Shown: positions 1-7,611, counted from the first letter of the stretch. The stretch is DNA of 11,884 nt from Planctomycetota bacterium (GCA_023429275.1 JAEYWB010000570.1:1-11884); one strand, 5' to 3'. Notes: a model not told the origin generated them from the letters alone. Program-made: numbers and translations.

Positions 1-1740
1 TCACTTCGAAGCCGGGACTGTGGCCGTCGACGCCGCGACTGGCGGCGGATTGAGCAGCTTCTTGACCGGCTCGTACGCCGACAGGACCGCGATCGAGGTG
101 AAGAAGACTCCCGCGACGATGAGGGCAATTCGCGTCCCCACCCGCGGACGGATCGCCGTCGGAAGAAGCACGGAGTTGACCACAACGGTGTGGAAGCAGC
201 TCACCCCGAGAGCAAAGTTGTAAAGGATCCCCGTCCACTCCACGAGTTTTGAGCTGCTCACGAGGGTCAGCATCACCGTGCCGAGCGCCACGTAGACGCA
301 CAGGACGCCGAAGTAGAGCTTCCGGATGTCCTTGCAGTCCCACTGCCGGAGCCGGGGGCTGGCGGTCCAGAAGACGTCGACCCACCGCCGGAGCACTCCG
401 TCGGCGGTCGAGGCCATGCTGGTCCCCAGGACGAGGAAGCCGCAGAACAGCATCAGGTACCAGAACGTCGTCCCCATGCCGGAGCCGAAGGAGACCCCGA
501 CCGCCTCGCTGACCTTGTCCGCGGTGATCCCGGCCGCCTGGTCCTTGTCGATCACCATCCCCCGCTGCAGGAACTGGATCGACAGCATGCTCGGCAGGGC
601 GATGCCGACGAAGCAGGCGGGAAGCCACAGGAACCATTGTTCCCGCTTCACGTGCCACAGCCAGCGTTTCCAGCGGGGGAGCGTCTTGTCGTTGACGTCG
701 AACACCGCCCCGACGTGCGAGAGTTCGATCTCGTGACCGCCGACCATGCTGGGGATCGCCCCGACGTGCGCCCCCATTCCCCACCCCTGATCGCGGGTGT
801 AGTTGCTGAGGGGAGTATTCGTGAGCCCGCCGTTCCCCGAGATCGCCGCCATCGTGATGATGAAGCCGATCAGGCTCATGTCCATCGGCCGCAGAGGCCG
901 GCCCTCGCTCATCGCGAAGAAGAAGTTGTCGACGTTCGCCCCGTGCTCCTCCTCGCCGTTGTCACGGATCCCGTTCCGGTTCGTGTCCTCGATGGCGTAG
1001 CAGGGAAGGTTGCCGAACTTGACGAACCCGCTGAGGATTTCCTTCCAGGTCCCCCAGGTTGAGTAGCAGACCGCCAGGAAGACGAGCAGCGAGAAGACGT
1101 AGAACAGCTTGAACGTCATCAGGGCCCGCATCGAGTTGTAGATCTTCCCGCCAACGGACAGCGGAATGAAGACCGACATGAAGACGAGCACCCCGAGGAC
1201 GGTGACAAGGCTCTTCTCCGTGAAGACGTAGCCCGCGATCGTCGCCAGGACCGGCGCGCTCCCGGACTGGTTGGGAAGATGCCCCAGGAACATCGCCGAG
1301 AGCGGAACGGCCGCATTACGGGCGAGATACGGCAGCAGGGAGCCGAAGTCGACCAGCAGGTACAGGAACACCCAGAACCACGGGCTCGGGGGGATCCGGA
1401 ATTTCCCGGTGAAGATCGGCTCGCCCGTGTAGAGCGTGTAGCGGCAGATCTCGATGTTGTAGATGACCTGGCCGAGAATGCTCAGCGTGCAAAGCCAGAA
1501 GAGCGATCCCCCGTAGCGGGCCGCGTTGACCGGGCCGGTCAGCCACTCCCCTCCGCCGATGGCGGCGGCCGCCATGACGATGGCGGGACCGAGGAAAGCC
1601 CCGATCTGTCGCCATCGGAAGACGGGCGCATCAGGCAGTTCCGCGACGTCCCAACGGGGCATCGCTACGACCCCGGGATACGGGGACTCGAATCCGGGTC
1701 GGTTCAGTTCTTCAGTCGCCGCGGGCGCGGAGTGCGACAT
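1..1740 (-). CDS. Divergent Nramp-like multi-pass membrane transporter
   Basis: A 579-residue integral membrane protein that I place as a distant relative of the Nramp (natural resistance-associated macrophage protein) transporters. The N-terminal tail (about 1-45) is hydrophilic. About 11 hydrophobic segments follow, roughly at 46-66, 78-98, 120-140, 178-196, 210-228, 288-304, 370-386, 424-441, 474-494, 504-524 and 536-554. The first segment, GPAIVMAAAAIGGGEW (51-66), resembles the Nramp TM1 region, but the metal-binding DPGN and MPH motifs are not visible, so a metal substrate is not assured. The loop before the sixth segment holds an EF-hand-like loop at D252-E263. I chose the ATG at 1740 because the open frame above it (to 1896) is Arg/Ser-rich and unlike the family. 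No strong Shine-Dalgarno precedes it. The TGA occupies positions 1-3, so the protein is complete. Membrane transporter: confident. Nramp-like: fairly confident. Substrate: unknown. Confidence 0.8.
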   Translation of the reverse strand: MSHSAPAATEELNRPGFESPYPGVVAMPRWDVAELPDAPVFRWRQIGAFLGPAIVMAAAAIGGGEWLTGPVNAARYGGSLFWLCTLSILGQVIYNIEICRYTLYTGEPIFTGKFRIPPSPWFWVFLYLLVDFGSLLPYLARNAAVPLSAMFLGHLPNQSGSAPVLATIAGYVFTEKSLVTVLGVLVFMSVFIPLSVGGKIYNSMRALMTFKLFYVFSLLVFLAVCYSTWGTWKEILSGFVKFGNLPCYAIEDTNRNGIRDNGEEEHGANVDNFFFAMSEGRPLRPMDMSLIGFIITMAAISGNGGLTNTPLSNYTRDQGWGMGAHVGAIPSMVGGHEIELSHVGAVFDVNDKTLPRWKRWLWHVKREQWFLWLPACFVGIALPSMLSIQFLQRGMVIDKDQAAGITADKVSEAVGVSFGSGMGTTFWYLMLFCGFLVLGTSMASTADGVLRRWVDVFWTASPRLRQWDCKDIRKLYFGVLCVYVALGTVMLTLVSSSKLVEWTGILYNFALGVSCFHTVVVNSVLLPTAIRPRVGTRIALIVAGVFFTSIAVLSAYEPVKKLLNPPPVAASTATVPASK

Positions 1741-1908
1741 AGTTTTTAACCCAAGGCAGAGTCGAAACCACAGGCTGGCGACCCTGGTTCCGACAGCATC
1801 GATCCGGGCCACGCTAAACGAACATTTCGCTCGTCGCAACCGCGCGGAAGATGAACTTCCCCGTGGCACCACGACGGCGAAAACGCCCCCGCGCAATCCG
1901 CAGGAGGC

Positions 1909-3453
1909 TCATGACCCTGCCAGATGGCGGACCTTCAGGACGATGGCGACCTGCATGCCCAGAGTCGCGATCGCCGCAAAGTAGACCACGACGACGCTCG
2001 CGAACGACTCGTAATTCATCCCGGCGAAGGCGTAACTGGTCAGCCCCACGAACGGCAGCAGCAGCGCCCCGGAGAGAAGCAGCGTTCCGATCGCCAGGGG
2101 AATGGCCGCCCACGGGTGGAAGAGCGAGTAGAGAGCGATCAGGTGGAGAAACGCCAGAACCACCGCGCCGAGGGAAAGGAAGTCCCACATCCCCGCTTTG
2201 GGCAGCAGCAGTCCGAGGTCGCAGAAACTCCCGATGAATGCCAGCGCCACGAGCGGTGGAGCCGCTCCCATCAGCCCGCCCAGCAGCTTCGAAAGGAGAG
2301 TCCCCACGAGGGGCCGGGGAAGCATCGCCAGGGTCGAGAGAGTTCCGGCCCTCGCCTCCCAGGAGAGGGTGCGGTTGGCGACATAGGCCAGTTCGCTCAG
2401 GGCCAGCGCGACCAGCCCCGTGACGGCGAACTGGGGAGCGGTGACGTGGAGATACCGAGCGACGATCTCATCGAAGCGAAAGGCGAGCGCGAGCACGATG
2501 GCGAGCACGAGGCTCTGGAGGGCAAAGCCGGGGAACCCCGAAGCGAGAAACTGAAACTCCTTCCAGGCGAGCGGGTCACCCCAGGGACGGCGCGTCGGAC
2601 GGTGGGACCGGGCCCGGGCGAGGCCGAACGGCCGAACGATCGGCTCGTGAGCGTACTCCGTCGCACGCCGAAAGAGCGCCACCGCGAGCAGGAACGACAC
2701 CAGGCCGATCGCAAAATGAACGAGCGACTGCGACTGCAGGAACCGGACGTTCGCCTCGCTCGCGAGCGTAAGACGGATCCGCTCCTGAATCGAGATGGCC
2801 CGCCCGATGTTTTCCAGTGCGGCGGCGAAAGGAGGCGTGGGAGCCGCGACGCCGAGGACCTTCAGTTCCCTCAGCCAGGCGACGACAGCCCGCACGATCG
2901 GCTCGATCCAGTTCAGGAGGACAACCGAGAGGATCATTCCCCGCGAAGCCCGGTACCCCTCGCGGGACACCACCGACCAGACGACCCCCATCCCCGCGAG
3001 AGCCGCGAGATAGCACCCGAGGCCGAACCAGACCGCGAGAACCTGAGCCGCCGTCAGCCCCCCGAGCATCAGGGCGAGCAGGGAAAACGGGAGCTGAGCG
3101 AGAAAAATGAGAAGGATCGACCAGAGCCTTCCCCCCGCCTTCGCCAGCAGGATCGAGACCCCGGGCATCCCCGAAAGAATCAGCAGCGGAAGGGTCCCCT
3201 CTTCCTTCTCCTCCGTGATGACGGAGGGGAAGAAGCCGAGACCGATCAGGGTCATCAGCCAGAAATTGAGGTGGGCAATGAACTCGAAGAAGGTCCGCCC
3301 GGACGCTCCCCGTCCGAGGGTCATGACCTGGGCCTGAATCAGGAGGAGCAGCAGAAACGCCGCGCTCGCGAACCGGACGGCGTGCCACTTCCACGACAGC
3401 GCGTCGTTTCGCACAGCGCGGGACATCAGGCTCAGTGGGCCAGTCCAGAACAT
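1909..3453 (-). CDS. ABC-2-type transporter permease (orphan)
   Basis: A 514-residue polytopic membrane protein, probably the membrane subunit of an ABC exporter. Hydrophobic segments lie at about 28-46, 60-78, 108-132, 138-162, 172-192, 246-260, 305-325, 340-357, 390-410, 425-445, 448-470 and 484-506. The motif of ABC-2 permeases, an acidic/GTL stretch followed by a hydrophobic helix, occurs twice: EEKEEGTLPLLILSGMPG (81-98) and WEARAGTLSTLAMLPRP (365-381). This suggests two fused or duplicated membrane domains. The ATG at 3453 gives the usual short start (MFWTGPL) before the first amphipathic helix. The frame stays open to 3831, but that part runs through the 3' end of the upstream gene and is Arg/Ser-rich. 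No ABC ATPase gene lies in the window, so the partner must be encoded elsewhere. It sits 133 bases after the toroid gene on the same strand, so cotranscription is possible. Substrate unknown. Confidence 0.82.
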   Translation of the reverse strand: MFWTGPLSLMSRAVRNDALSWKWHAVRFASAAFLLLLLIQAQVMTLGRGASGRTFFEFIAHLNFWLMTLIGLGFFPSVITEEKEEGTLPLLILSGMPGVSILLAKAGGRLWSILLIFLAQLPFSLLALMLGGLTAAQVLAVWFGLGCYLAALAGMGVVWSVVSREGYRASRGMILSVVLLNWIEPIVRAVVAWLRELKVLGVAAPTPPFAAALENIGRAISIQERIRLTLASEANVRFLQSQSLVHFAIGLVSFLLAVALFRRATEYAHEPIVRPFGLARARSHRPTRRPWGDPLAWKEFQFLASGFPGFALQSLVLAIVLALAFRFDEIVARYLHVTAPQFAVTGLVALALSELAYVANRTLSWEARAGTLSTLAMLPRPLVGTLLSKLLGGLMGAAPPLVALAFIGSFCDLGLLLPKAGMWDFLSLGAVVLAFLHLIALYSLFHPWAAIPLAIGTLLLSGALLLPFVGLTSYAFAGMNYESFASVVVVYFAAIATLGMQVAIVLKVRHLAGS

Positions 3454-3569
3454 GAATCTCGAAGGCTGTCCGTCGCGGGGGGAAGAGACCGGTTTCGACG
3501 TTAGTACGGGGGCGATACGCTCCGCGTGGGGACAATCGGAAGGAGAACCGGGTAAATTCCGCGGTTCAC

Positions 3570-3588
3570 GAGGACGCGCGACGTCCTC
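3570..3588 (-). other. Hairpin overlapping the stop codon of the toroid gene
   Basis: A perfect 7-bp inverted repeat, GAGGACG / CGTCCTC, with a 5-base loop. On the minus strand its first arm lies across the TGA of the toroid gene (3587-3589). No T-run follows, so it is not a standard intrinsic terminator. It may act as a 3'-end stabiliser of the message or be chance in GC-rich DNA. Confidence 0.35.
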
Positions 3589-4621
3589 ATCGCTGATAGA
3601 TCGGCAGGTAGCGGTACTCGATCGCGAGCCCCAGGACCGCCATGGCCGTGCAGTACACCTTCCCCGCCTCCCGTTCCCCGCCGTGCCGCGGAGACCACGA
3701 TCCCTCGGCATCCTGCGTCTCGAGAAGCAGCTTGCAGAGGCGGGCGTGCATCTTGTCGGCGTAATCCCCCCCCATCTTGAACATCCCGACTCCGGTGTAA
3801 TAGACGCCGTAGTAGAAGTACTGGCTGTCATGCCGGAGCTGATTCTCGAGCAGCGCCTTCGCCCCGCCGACCGCCTCGCGGGACTCGTGCTTGCCGCAGA
3901 CCTCGAGACACGTGATTCCCGTCCCGGTCAAGGTCGGCGTCGCGCCGCTGCCGGGCTGGTAGCCGAATCCCTTGTTGTCGGGCGTCGCGCAGTTCCGGAC
4001 GTACTCGACCGCCGCGTCGATCGCCTCGGCCGGAACGTCGCAGCCGACGTCCTTCGCCGCCCGGAGCGCCAGAACCTGCCAGCCGGTCACACTGAGGTCG
4101 CTGTCACGGCTTTCGACCTGGTAGCGCCAGCCCCCTTCGTGGCGGCGGTCCTTGTGGACGACCTGTGACTCGAGGATCAGCCGGATCGCCTTCTCGAGTC
4201 CCTTCTTGACGTCCGTGGCCATCTCCCCGTCGACCATGCCGAGGCATTCGGCCAGCATCAGCGTCGCGATACCATGGTCGTACATCGGACCGTGGCTCCG
4301 CTTGGCGATCAGCATCCCGTTCGCTTCCTGATGCTTGAGCACCCAGCGAATTCCCTTGTCGATCGTCTCGCCGTAAGGCCCTTCACCGGGGGTATGGCCC
4401 GCCGCCATGAAGGCCATCACGGCCAGGCCGGTGATTCCGGTTGATTCGCCGTGCCCCTCCGCCCGCCAGGCGCCGTTGGGAAGCTGCTGCGACTTGATGT
4501 AGTCGAGAGCGCGGGCGATGGCGTTGTCGACATCGTCCTTCTGATCGGCCTGGAGCAGGGGAGGGAGGAGGAGCGTGAAGAGGACCGTCGCCCAACGCCA
4601 GGTTCGAGATCGCTGCCGCAT
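3587..4621 (-). CDS. Secreted alpha/alpha-toroid protein (prenyltransferase/squalene-cyclase repeat)
   Basis: A 344-residue protein with a Sec signal peptide: basic start RQRSRTWRW, hydrophobic core about 11-22, likely cleavage after LLQA (25). The mature part consists of helical repeats of the squalene cyclase/prenyltransferase alpha/alpha-barrel type. QW-like turns appear as QQLPNGAW (45-52), HQEANG (97-102), EGGWRY (162-167) and DAEGSW (304-309). A segment RDSDLSVTGWQ (172-182) lines up with the region of the catalytic DXDD motif of squalene-hopene cyclase but lacks the DD pair, so terpene cyclisation is unlikely. Secretion also argues against a role on lipid precursors in the cytoplasm. 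Such secreted toroid proteins are frequent in Planctomycetota and mostly uncharacterised. I chose ATG 4621; a GTG at 4633 would add MGLV. Fold: confident. Biochemical role: unknown. Confidence 0.85.
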   Translation of the reverse strand: MRQRSRTWRWATVLFTLLLPPLLQADQKDDVDNAIARALDYIKSQQLPNGAWRAEGHGESTGITGLAVMAFMAAGHTPGEGPYGETIDKGIRWVLKHQEANGMLIAKRSHGPMYDHGIATLMLAECLGMVDGEMATDVKKGLEKAIRLILESQVVHKDRRHEGGWRYQVESRDSDLSVTGWQVLALRAAKDVGCDVPAEAIDAAVEYVRNCATPDNKGFGYQPGSGATPTLTGTGITCLEVCGKHESREAVGGAKALLENQLRHDSQYFYYGVYYTGVGMFKMGGDYADKMHARLCKLLLETQDAEGSWSPRHGGEREAGKVYCTAMAVLGLAIEYRYLPIYQR

Positions 4622-4870
4622 GACGAGCCCCACCGCACCGAAGTTCTGTCGATTCGAAACTTGACCACCAGATCATACGCGGAACGGAAAACGGTCGTCG
4701 ATGAAGAAGCGTTCGGCACATTGGAGGATTGGAGGGGAGTCCATCCTTGACTCGCGAATTGCGTCGAGCGGATGACGACTGGAACTGCCGCATGACGCTC
4801 GCTGGCGTTGTTCGCCTCGCTCGTTTACGGTCTCGATGCTCGCTCTCCCGTTCGCAGGACTTCTGCCGTC
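4622..4870. promoter_or_regulatory. Divergent intergenic region
   Basis: This 249-base gap separates two divergent start codons and must carry both promoters unless longer transcripts run through it. For the minus-strand gene, a TATGAT hexamer at 4672-4677 is a fair -10 element but has no good -35. For the plus-strand gene, TTGACT at 4747-4752 is a good -35 match, with only weak -10 candidates (GGATGA/GATGAC at about 4770-4776). A tandem 8-mer ATTGGAGG occurs twice at 4720-4735. None of these is firm; placement rests on the divergent gene arrangement. Confidence 0.35.
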
Positions 4871-5989
4871 ATGGATCCACGTTACCACCTCGCAGACGTT
4901 TCACAGCTTCTCAGCCCCGGCCTCATCGTCTTCAAGGATCTGGTCGTTCAGAACATCCAGCGGATGATCGAAATGGCCGGCGGCGTTGCCCGGCTGCGGC
5001 CTCACTGCAAGACCCACAAGATGGCCGAGGTCACAAAACTCGAGCTCGATCTGGGAATCACCAAGCACAAGGCGGCCACCATTGCCGAGGCGGAAATGCT
5101 GGCCGTCGTCGGCGTGCCCGACGTCATGATCTCCTATCCGATCGTCGGCCCGAACATCGGCCGCGTCCTGGCTCTGGTCAAGAAATTTCCCGAAACGCGG
5201 TTCTCCGTCATCACCGACCATCCCAAGCCTCTCCGCGAACTCGGTGCGGCCATGGCCGCGGGCGGGGCCCGGGTCGGCGTCTACCTCGAGATCAACCCGG
5301 GGCGCGACCGGACCGGGATGCCGCTGAGCCCTGAGGCGAAGGCCCTCTACGCCGAGATCTGCCGGACCGCGAGCCTGACTCCCGCGGGACTTCATGTTTA
5401 CGACGGTCACATCATCGAGCCCGCGTTCGAAGCCCGGGATGCCGTCATCCGCAAGACATGGGGTGAAGTCCTCGCCTTCCGCGCCGCCCTGCTGGCGGAG
5501 GGACTGCCCGTTCCGTCGGTCGTCTGCGGCGGTTCGCCTCAGTTCGGAGTCTACGCGCGCATCGAAGGGATCCCCGGCATGGAACTGAGCCCGGGGACCT
5601 GCGTCCTGCATGACGCCGGCTACGACAAGTATCCGGAAATGCAGTGTTTCACCCCATCGGCCCTCGTCCTGACCCGGGTCATCAGCCGTCCGACGCCGAC
5701 CCGCGTCACCTTCGACGTCGGCAACAAGGCGATCGCCTCCGATCCTCCGATGGGCCAGCGGCTCGTCCTCCCGGACCTCCCGGACGCGGTGCAGGTCCTC
5801 CACAACGAGGAGCACCTCGTCGTCGAAACCCCCGAGGCGTCCCGCTGGACTCCCGGAGACTGGACGTTTGCCATTCCGAAGCACATCTGCCCCACGTCGG
5901 CGGTTCACCGCTTCGCCTACGTGGCGTCGGGCGGAAAGGTCATCGGCGAATGGGAAGTGACCGCCCGCGACCGGCGGCTGACGATCTGA
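4871..5989 (+). CDS. D-threonine aldolase / D-serine dehydratase family PLP enzyme
   Basis: A 372-residue cytoplasmic enzyme of the fold-type III PLP family that includes D-threonine aldolase and eukaryotic-type D-serine dehydratase. The N-terminal alanine-racemase-like barrel carries RPHCKTHK (43-50), in which K47 is the expected PLP lysine. VVCGGSPQF (217-225) matches the glycine-rich phosphate-binding stretch. The C-terminal beta domain ends with PKHICPTSAVH (336-346), where H338 and C340 match the zinc-binding HxC pair of the family. Length is typical. These residues point to an active enzyme releasing glycine plus aldehyde, or pyruvate plus ammonia, from a D-beta-hydroxy amino acid. Which of these it does cannot be read from sequence. 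The ATG at 4871 is preceded by AGGA 11 bases upstream; a TTG at 4808 would add a non-conserved extension. It is the only plus-strand gene here, so it is likely transcribed alone. Confidence 0.88.
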   Translation: MDPRYHLADVSQLLSPGLIVFKDLVVQNIQRMIEMAGGVARLRPHCKTHKMAEVTKLELDLGITKHKAATIAEAEMLAVVGVPDVMISYPIVGPNIGRVLALVKKFPETRFSVITDHPKPLRELGAAMAAGGARVGVYLEINPGRDRTGMPLSPEAKALYAEICRTASLTPAGLHVYDGHIIEPAFEARDAVIRKTWGEVLAFRAALLAEGLPVPSVVCGGSPQFGVYARIEGIPGMELSPGTCVLHDAGYDKYPEMQCFTPSALVLTRVISRPTPTRVTFDVGNKAIASDPPMGQRLVLPDLPDAVQVLHNEEHLVVETPEASRWTPGDWTFAIPKHICPTSAVHRFAYVASGGKVIGEWEVTARDRRLTI

Positions 5990-6178
5990 ACAAGAGACCG
6001 TCGCGATGTGGCTCCGTTGAGAAGGTGCGTCAAAAGATTCTTGCCACCGAGGGCACAGAGGACTCGGAGGGAACTCTGCGTCCTCAGCGACCTCATATGC
6101 AAAATCAATGTCGCGACCGGGCCAGCCGGCAGACCTGGCTTCTTGGCCGAGGACGACCACCCACGGCGGAACGCGGGC
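5990..6178. other. Convergent intergenic region
   Basis: The 189 bases between two converging genes hold no supportable coding sequence. They contain the palindromic repeat described separately at 6041-6093 and an imperfect inverted repeat built from GGCCAGCC and GGCT...GGCC at about 6119-6149. No hairpin followed by a clear T-run is seen on either strand, so the way either transcript ends is unclear. Confidence 0.5.
6041..6093. repeat. Degenerate palindromic intergenic repeat (CACAGAGGAC type)
   Basis: The segment reads CACCGAGGGCACAGAGGAC (6045-6063), then CTCTGCGTCCTC (6074-6085). The arms GAGGAC (6058-6063) and GTCCTC (6080-6085) are complementary, and the flanking bases pair imperfectly. 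It resembles the dispersed 'cacagaggacacagag...tctgtgtcctctgtg' intergenic elements I recall from many bacterial genomes, including planctomycetes. Its position in a convergent gap fits that class. Only one copy lies in this window, so repetitiveness is recalled, not shown. Confidence 0.5.
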
Positions 6179-6877
6179 TCACGGATCCGCGTTCGGGTCC
6201 TTCGGAAGGTGAAGCTGGTCCCGGTGAAAATGGAGTCCCGGGATCGCCTTGATCAGCCGGTACAGCGATTCGTCCGACGCCCGGCTTCCGTCGAGATAGA
6301 ACGATTCGAGCCAGGTCATCCGGGCGAGAATGTCGATCCCGCGGACGGTGACATGGACATCGACCAGGTGCAGCCGGCGGAGCGACTTGAGCTCAGCGAT
6401 GTGAGCCATCCCGTCGTCGGTCACGGCAGGGCTCGCCATGCGAAGGAGGGTCAGCTCCTTCAGCTGTTTCAGCCCGGCAAGCCCCTTGTCGGTCACCGAA
6501 GACCGCGAGAGATTCAGCGTCTTCAGCGCTGAGAGCTCCCCCACTTCGGCCAGATGGGCGTCCGAGATGTCTCCGCCGATGTGCAGCAGCTTGAGCCCAG
6601 GCAGCGCGGTGAGAGCCCGGAGAGATTCCGGCTCTCCCCGAAAGTCGGCGATCCGAAGCTCGGTCACCTCGGCAGGAAGCTCGGAAAGCTGGCTTCCAAG
6701 CAGGAGTGCGGCCGTCGCGGCCTTTCGATCGTCGCTGAGCTGCAACCCGGGGGCTGGCTCGGCCGACGCGGCCTCGACCGGAGCGGGCAACGTCGGCGCG
6801 GCAGGCTTTTCGGCGCATCCGGCGAGGACGAGCGTCAGGACGAAGGGGAGAGCAAGGCCGCGAGAGCCCGGGCCCAT
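6179..6877 (-). CDS. Leucine-rich-repeat lipoprotein
   Basis: A 232-residue protein with a lipoprotein signal peptide. The hydrophobic stretch LALPFVLTLV is followed by the lipobox LAGC, with C21 as the lipidated cysteine. A Pro/Ala-rich linker (22-45) leads to about five leucine-rich repeats of about 24 residues, starting near 92, 115, 139, 163 and 187, of the type LxxLxxLxLxxxxVTDxGLxxL. Such repeats usually form a protein-binding solenoid; here it would sit at the outer face of the cytoplasmic membrane or at the outer membrane. The ATG at 6877 is chosen because GGAGG lies 8 bases upstream and the lipobox then falls at the right distance. The in-frame GTG or ATG further up (to 6976) would bury the signal peptide. 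The start lies inside the 3' end of the preceding gene (43-base overlap), which suggests translational coupling. Partner unknown. Confidence 0.85.
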   Translation of the reverse strand: MGPGSRGLALPFVLTLVLAGCAEKPAAPTLPAPVEAASAEPAPGLQLSDDRKAATAALLLGSQLSELPAEVTELRIADFRGEPESLRALTALPGLKLLHIGGDISDAHLAEVGELSALKTLNLSRSSVTDKGLAGLKQLKELTLLRMASPAVTDDGMAHIAELKSLRRLHLVDVHVTVRGIDILARMTWLESFYLDGSRASDESLYRLIKAIPGLHFHRDQLHLPKDPNADP

Positions 6878-7611
6878 TCGCCCCCTCCGGCGAGCTTCGA
6901 GACGACCCGGTAACGCTGAGAGACCACGAGATCGTCGAGCCGCCACGGGGTCGAGGTCAGAATCAGCAGCGGGCATGGCGGGGTCGGCTCCTGAAGGAGT
7001 GGGTGGCGACCCTCCAACGGATCGACATCGATGACGAGCGTATCGAGCGACACCTCAGGAGTCCCGTCCCAGGGAACGACCGTAGCGCCGCAGGACGTGA
7101 GTTCGTCCCGACAAAATCCGCGGAATGCCGGGTCGGAGGAGTCGAGCCCCACGCGGCAGGACGGGAGCTGGACGAGGGGAGACGATTCCGAAGCGAACAC
7201 CTCAGTCCGGTCCGCCGTCGCGGGAAGCGGGCCACCCACAGGCTCTCCCCGGAGTGCGGCGAGTTCGAGACTGAGCCGGCTCGCCAGCGACTCTTCGTCG
7301 ACCCAGAGCCCCCCGAAATCGAACCGACGGGTACGGAGCGCACTCCCACACCAGGCTCCGGTGACGAGGAGGAGCCGCGCACCCGGCCGCCCGCTCACGA
7401 TCGCCGGGAGGCTTTCCAGCCCCGGCGCATCCGGGTGGGGAACCGGCACGAGAACGATGTCCGGCGGCGCGAGGGCGCTCCCGTCGACGAGTTCCATCTC
7501 TGCCGCGAACTCGTCCAGGACGGAGCGGAGGACGGCCGAGCCGCTTCCGAGAACTTCAACCCGGACCGGCCTTCGGAGGGAGGGGACTGAAGCTGGGGCG
7601 ACCGGCCGCAT
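6835..7611 (-). CDS. Hypothetical protein with two receiver-like halves
   Basis: A 258-residue soluble protein that I do not recognise by name. It appears to consist of two (beta/alpha) halves, about 17-120 and 150-256, separated by a Pro/Ala/Ser-rich linker. The second half reads like a response-regulator receiver domain. VGLDSSDPAFRGFCRDEL (154-171) matches the first strand and helix. DTLVIDVDP (190-198) places D195 at the phospho-acceptor position. LLILTST (215-221) gives T219, and VVSKLA (236-241) gives K239. The first half has the same outline (PPDIVLVPVP at 49-58, ARLLLVTGAW at 78-87) but no acidic pocket. The ATG at 7611 has only a weak upstream GGATGG. It overlaps the LRR lipoprotein gene by 43 bases, so the two form one transcription unit. 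It starts only 45 bases after a strong terminator. Coding is well supported by length and fold pattern; function is unknown. Confidence 0.75.
   Translation of the reverse strand: MRPVAPASVPSLRRPVRVEVLGSGSAVLRSVLDEFAAEMELVDGSALAPPDIVLVPVPHPDAPGLESLPAIVSGRPGARLLLVTGAWCGSALRTRRFDFGGLWVDEESLASRLSLELAALRGEPVGGPLPATADRTEVFASESSPLVQLPSCRVGLDSSDPAFRGFCRDELTSCGATVVPWDGTPEVSLDTLVIDVDPLEGRHPLLQEPTPPCPLLILTSTPWRLDDLVVSQRYRVVSKLAGGGEWARALAALLSPSS

Noticed and set aside
1741..1896. N-terminal extension of the transporter frame
   Set aside because: The product is Arg/Ser/Val-rich without family resemblance, and ATG 1740 precedes a plausible N-terminus.
1924..3504. 526-codon plus-strand open frame
   Set aside because: It is antisense to the ABC-2 permease, and its product is uniformly Arg/Glu/Gln/Pro-rich with no domain, as expected from the opposite strand of a hydrophobic GC-rich gene.
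3454..3831. N-terminal extension of the permease frame
   Set aside because: It overlaps the 3' end of the toroid gene in another frame, is not hydrophobic or family-like, and a natural ATG exists at 3453.
4901..6160. 419-codon minus-strand open frame
   Set aside because: It is antisense to the PLP enzyme, whose active-site motifs are clear; the product is Asp/Arg/Gly-rich and patternless.
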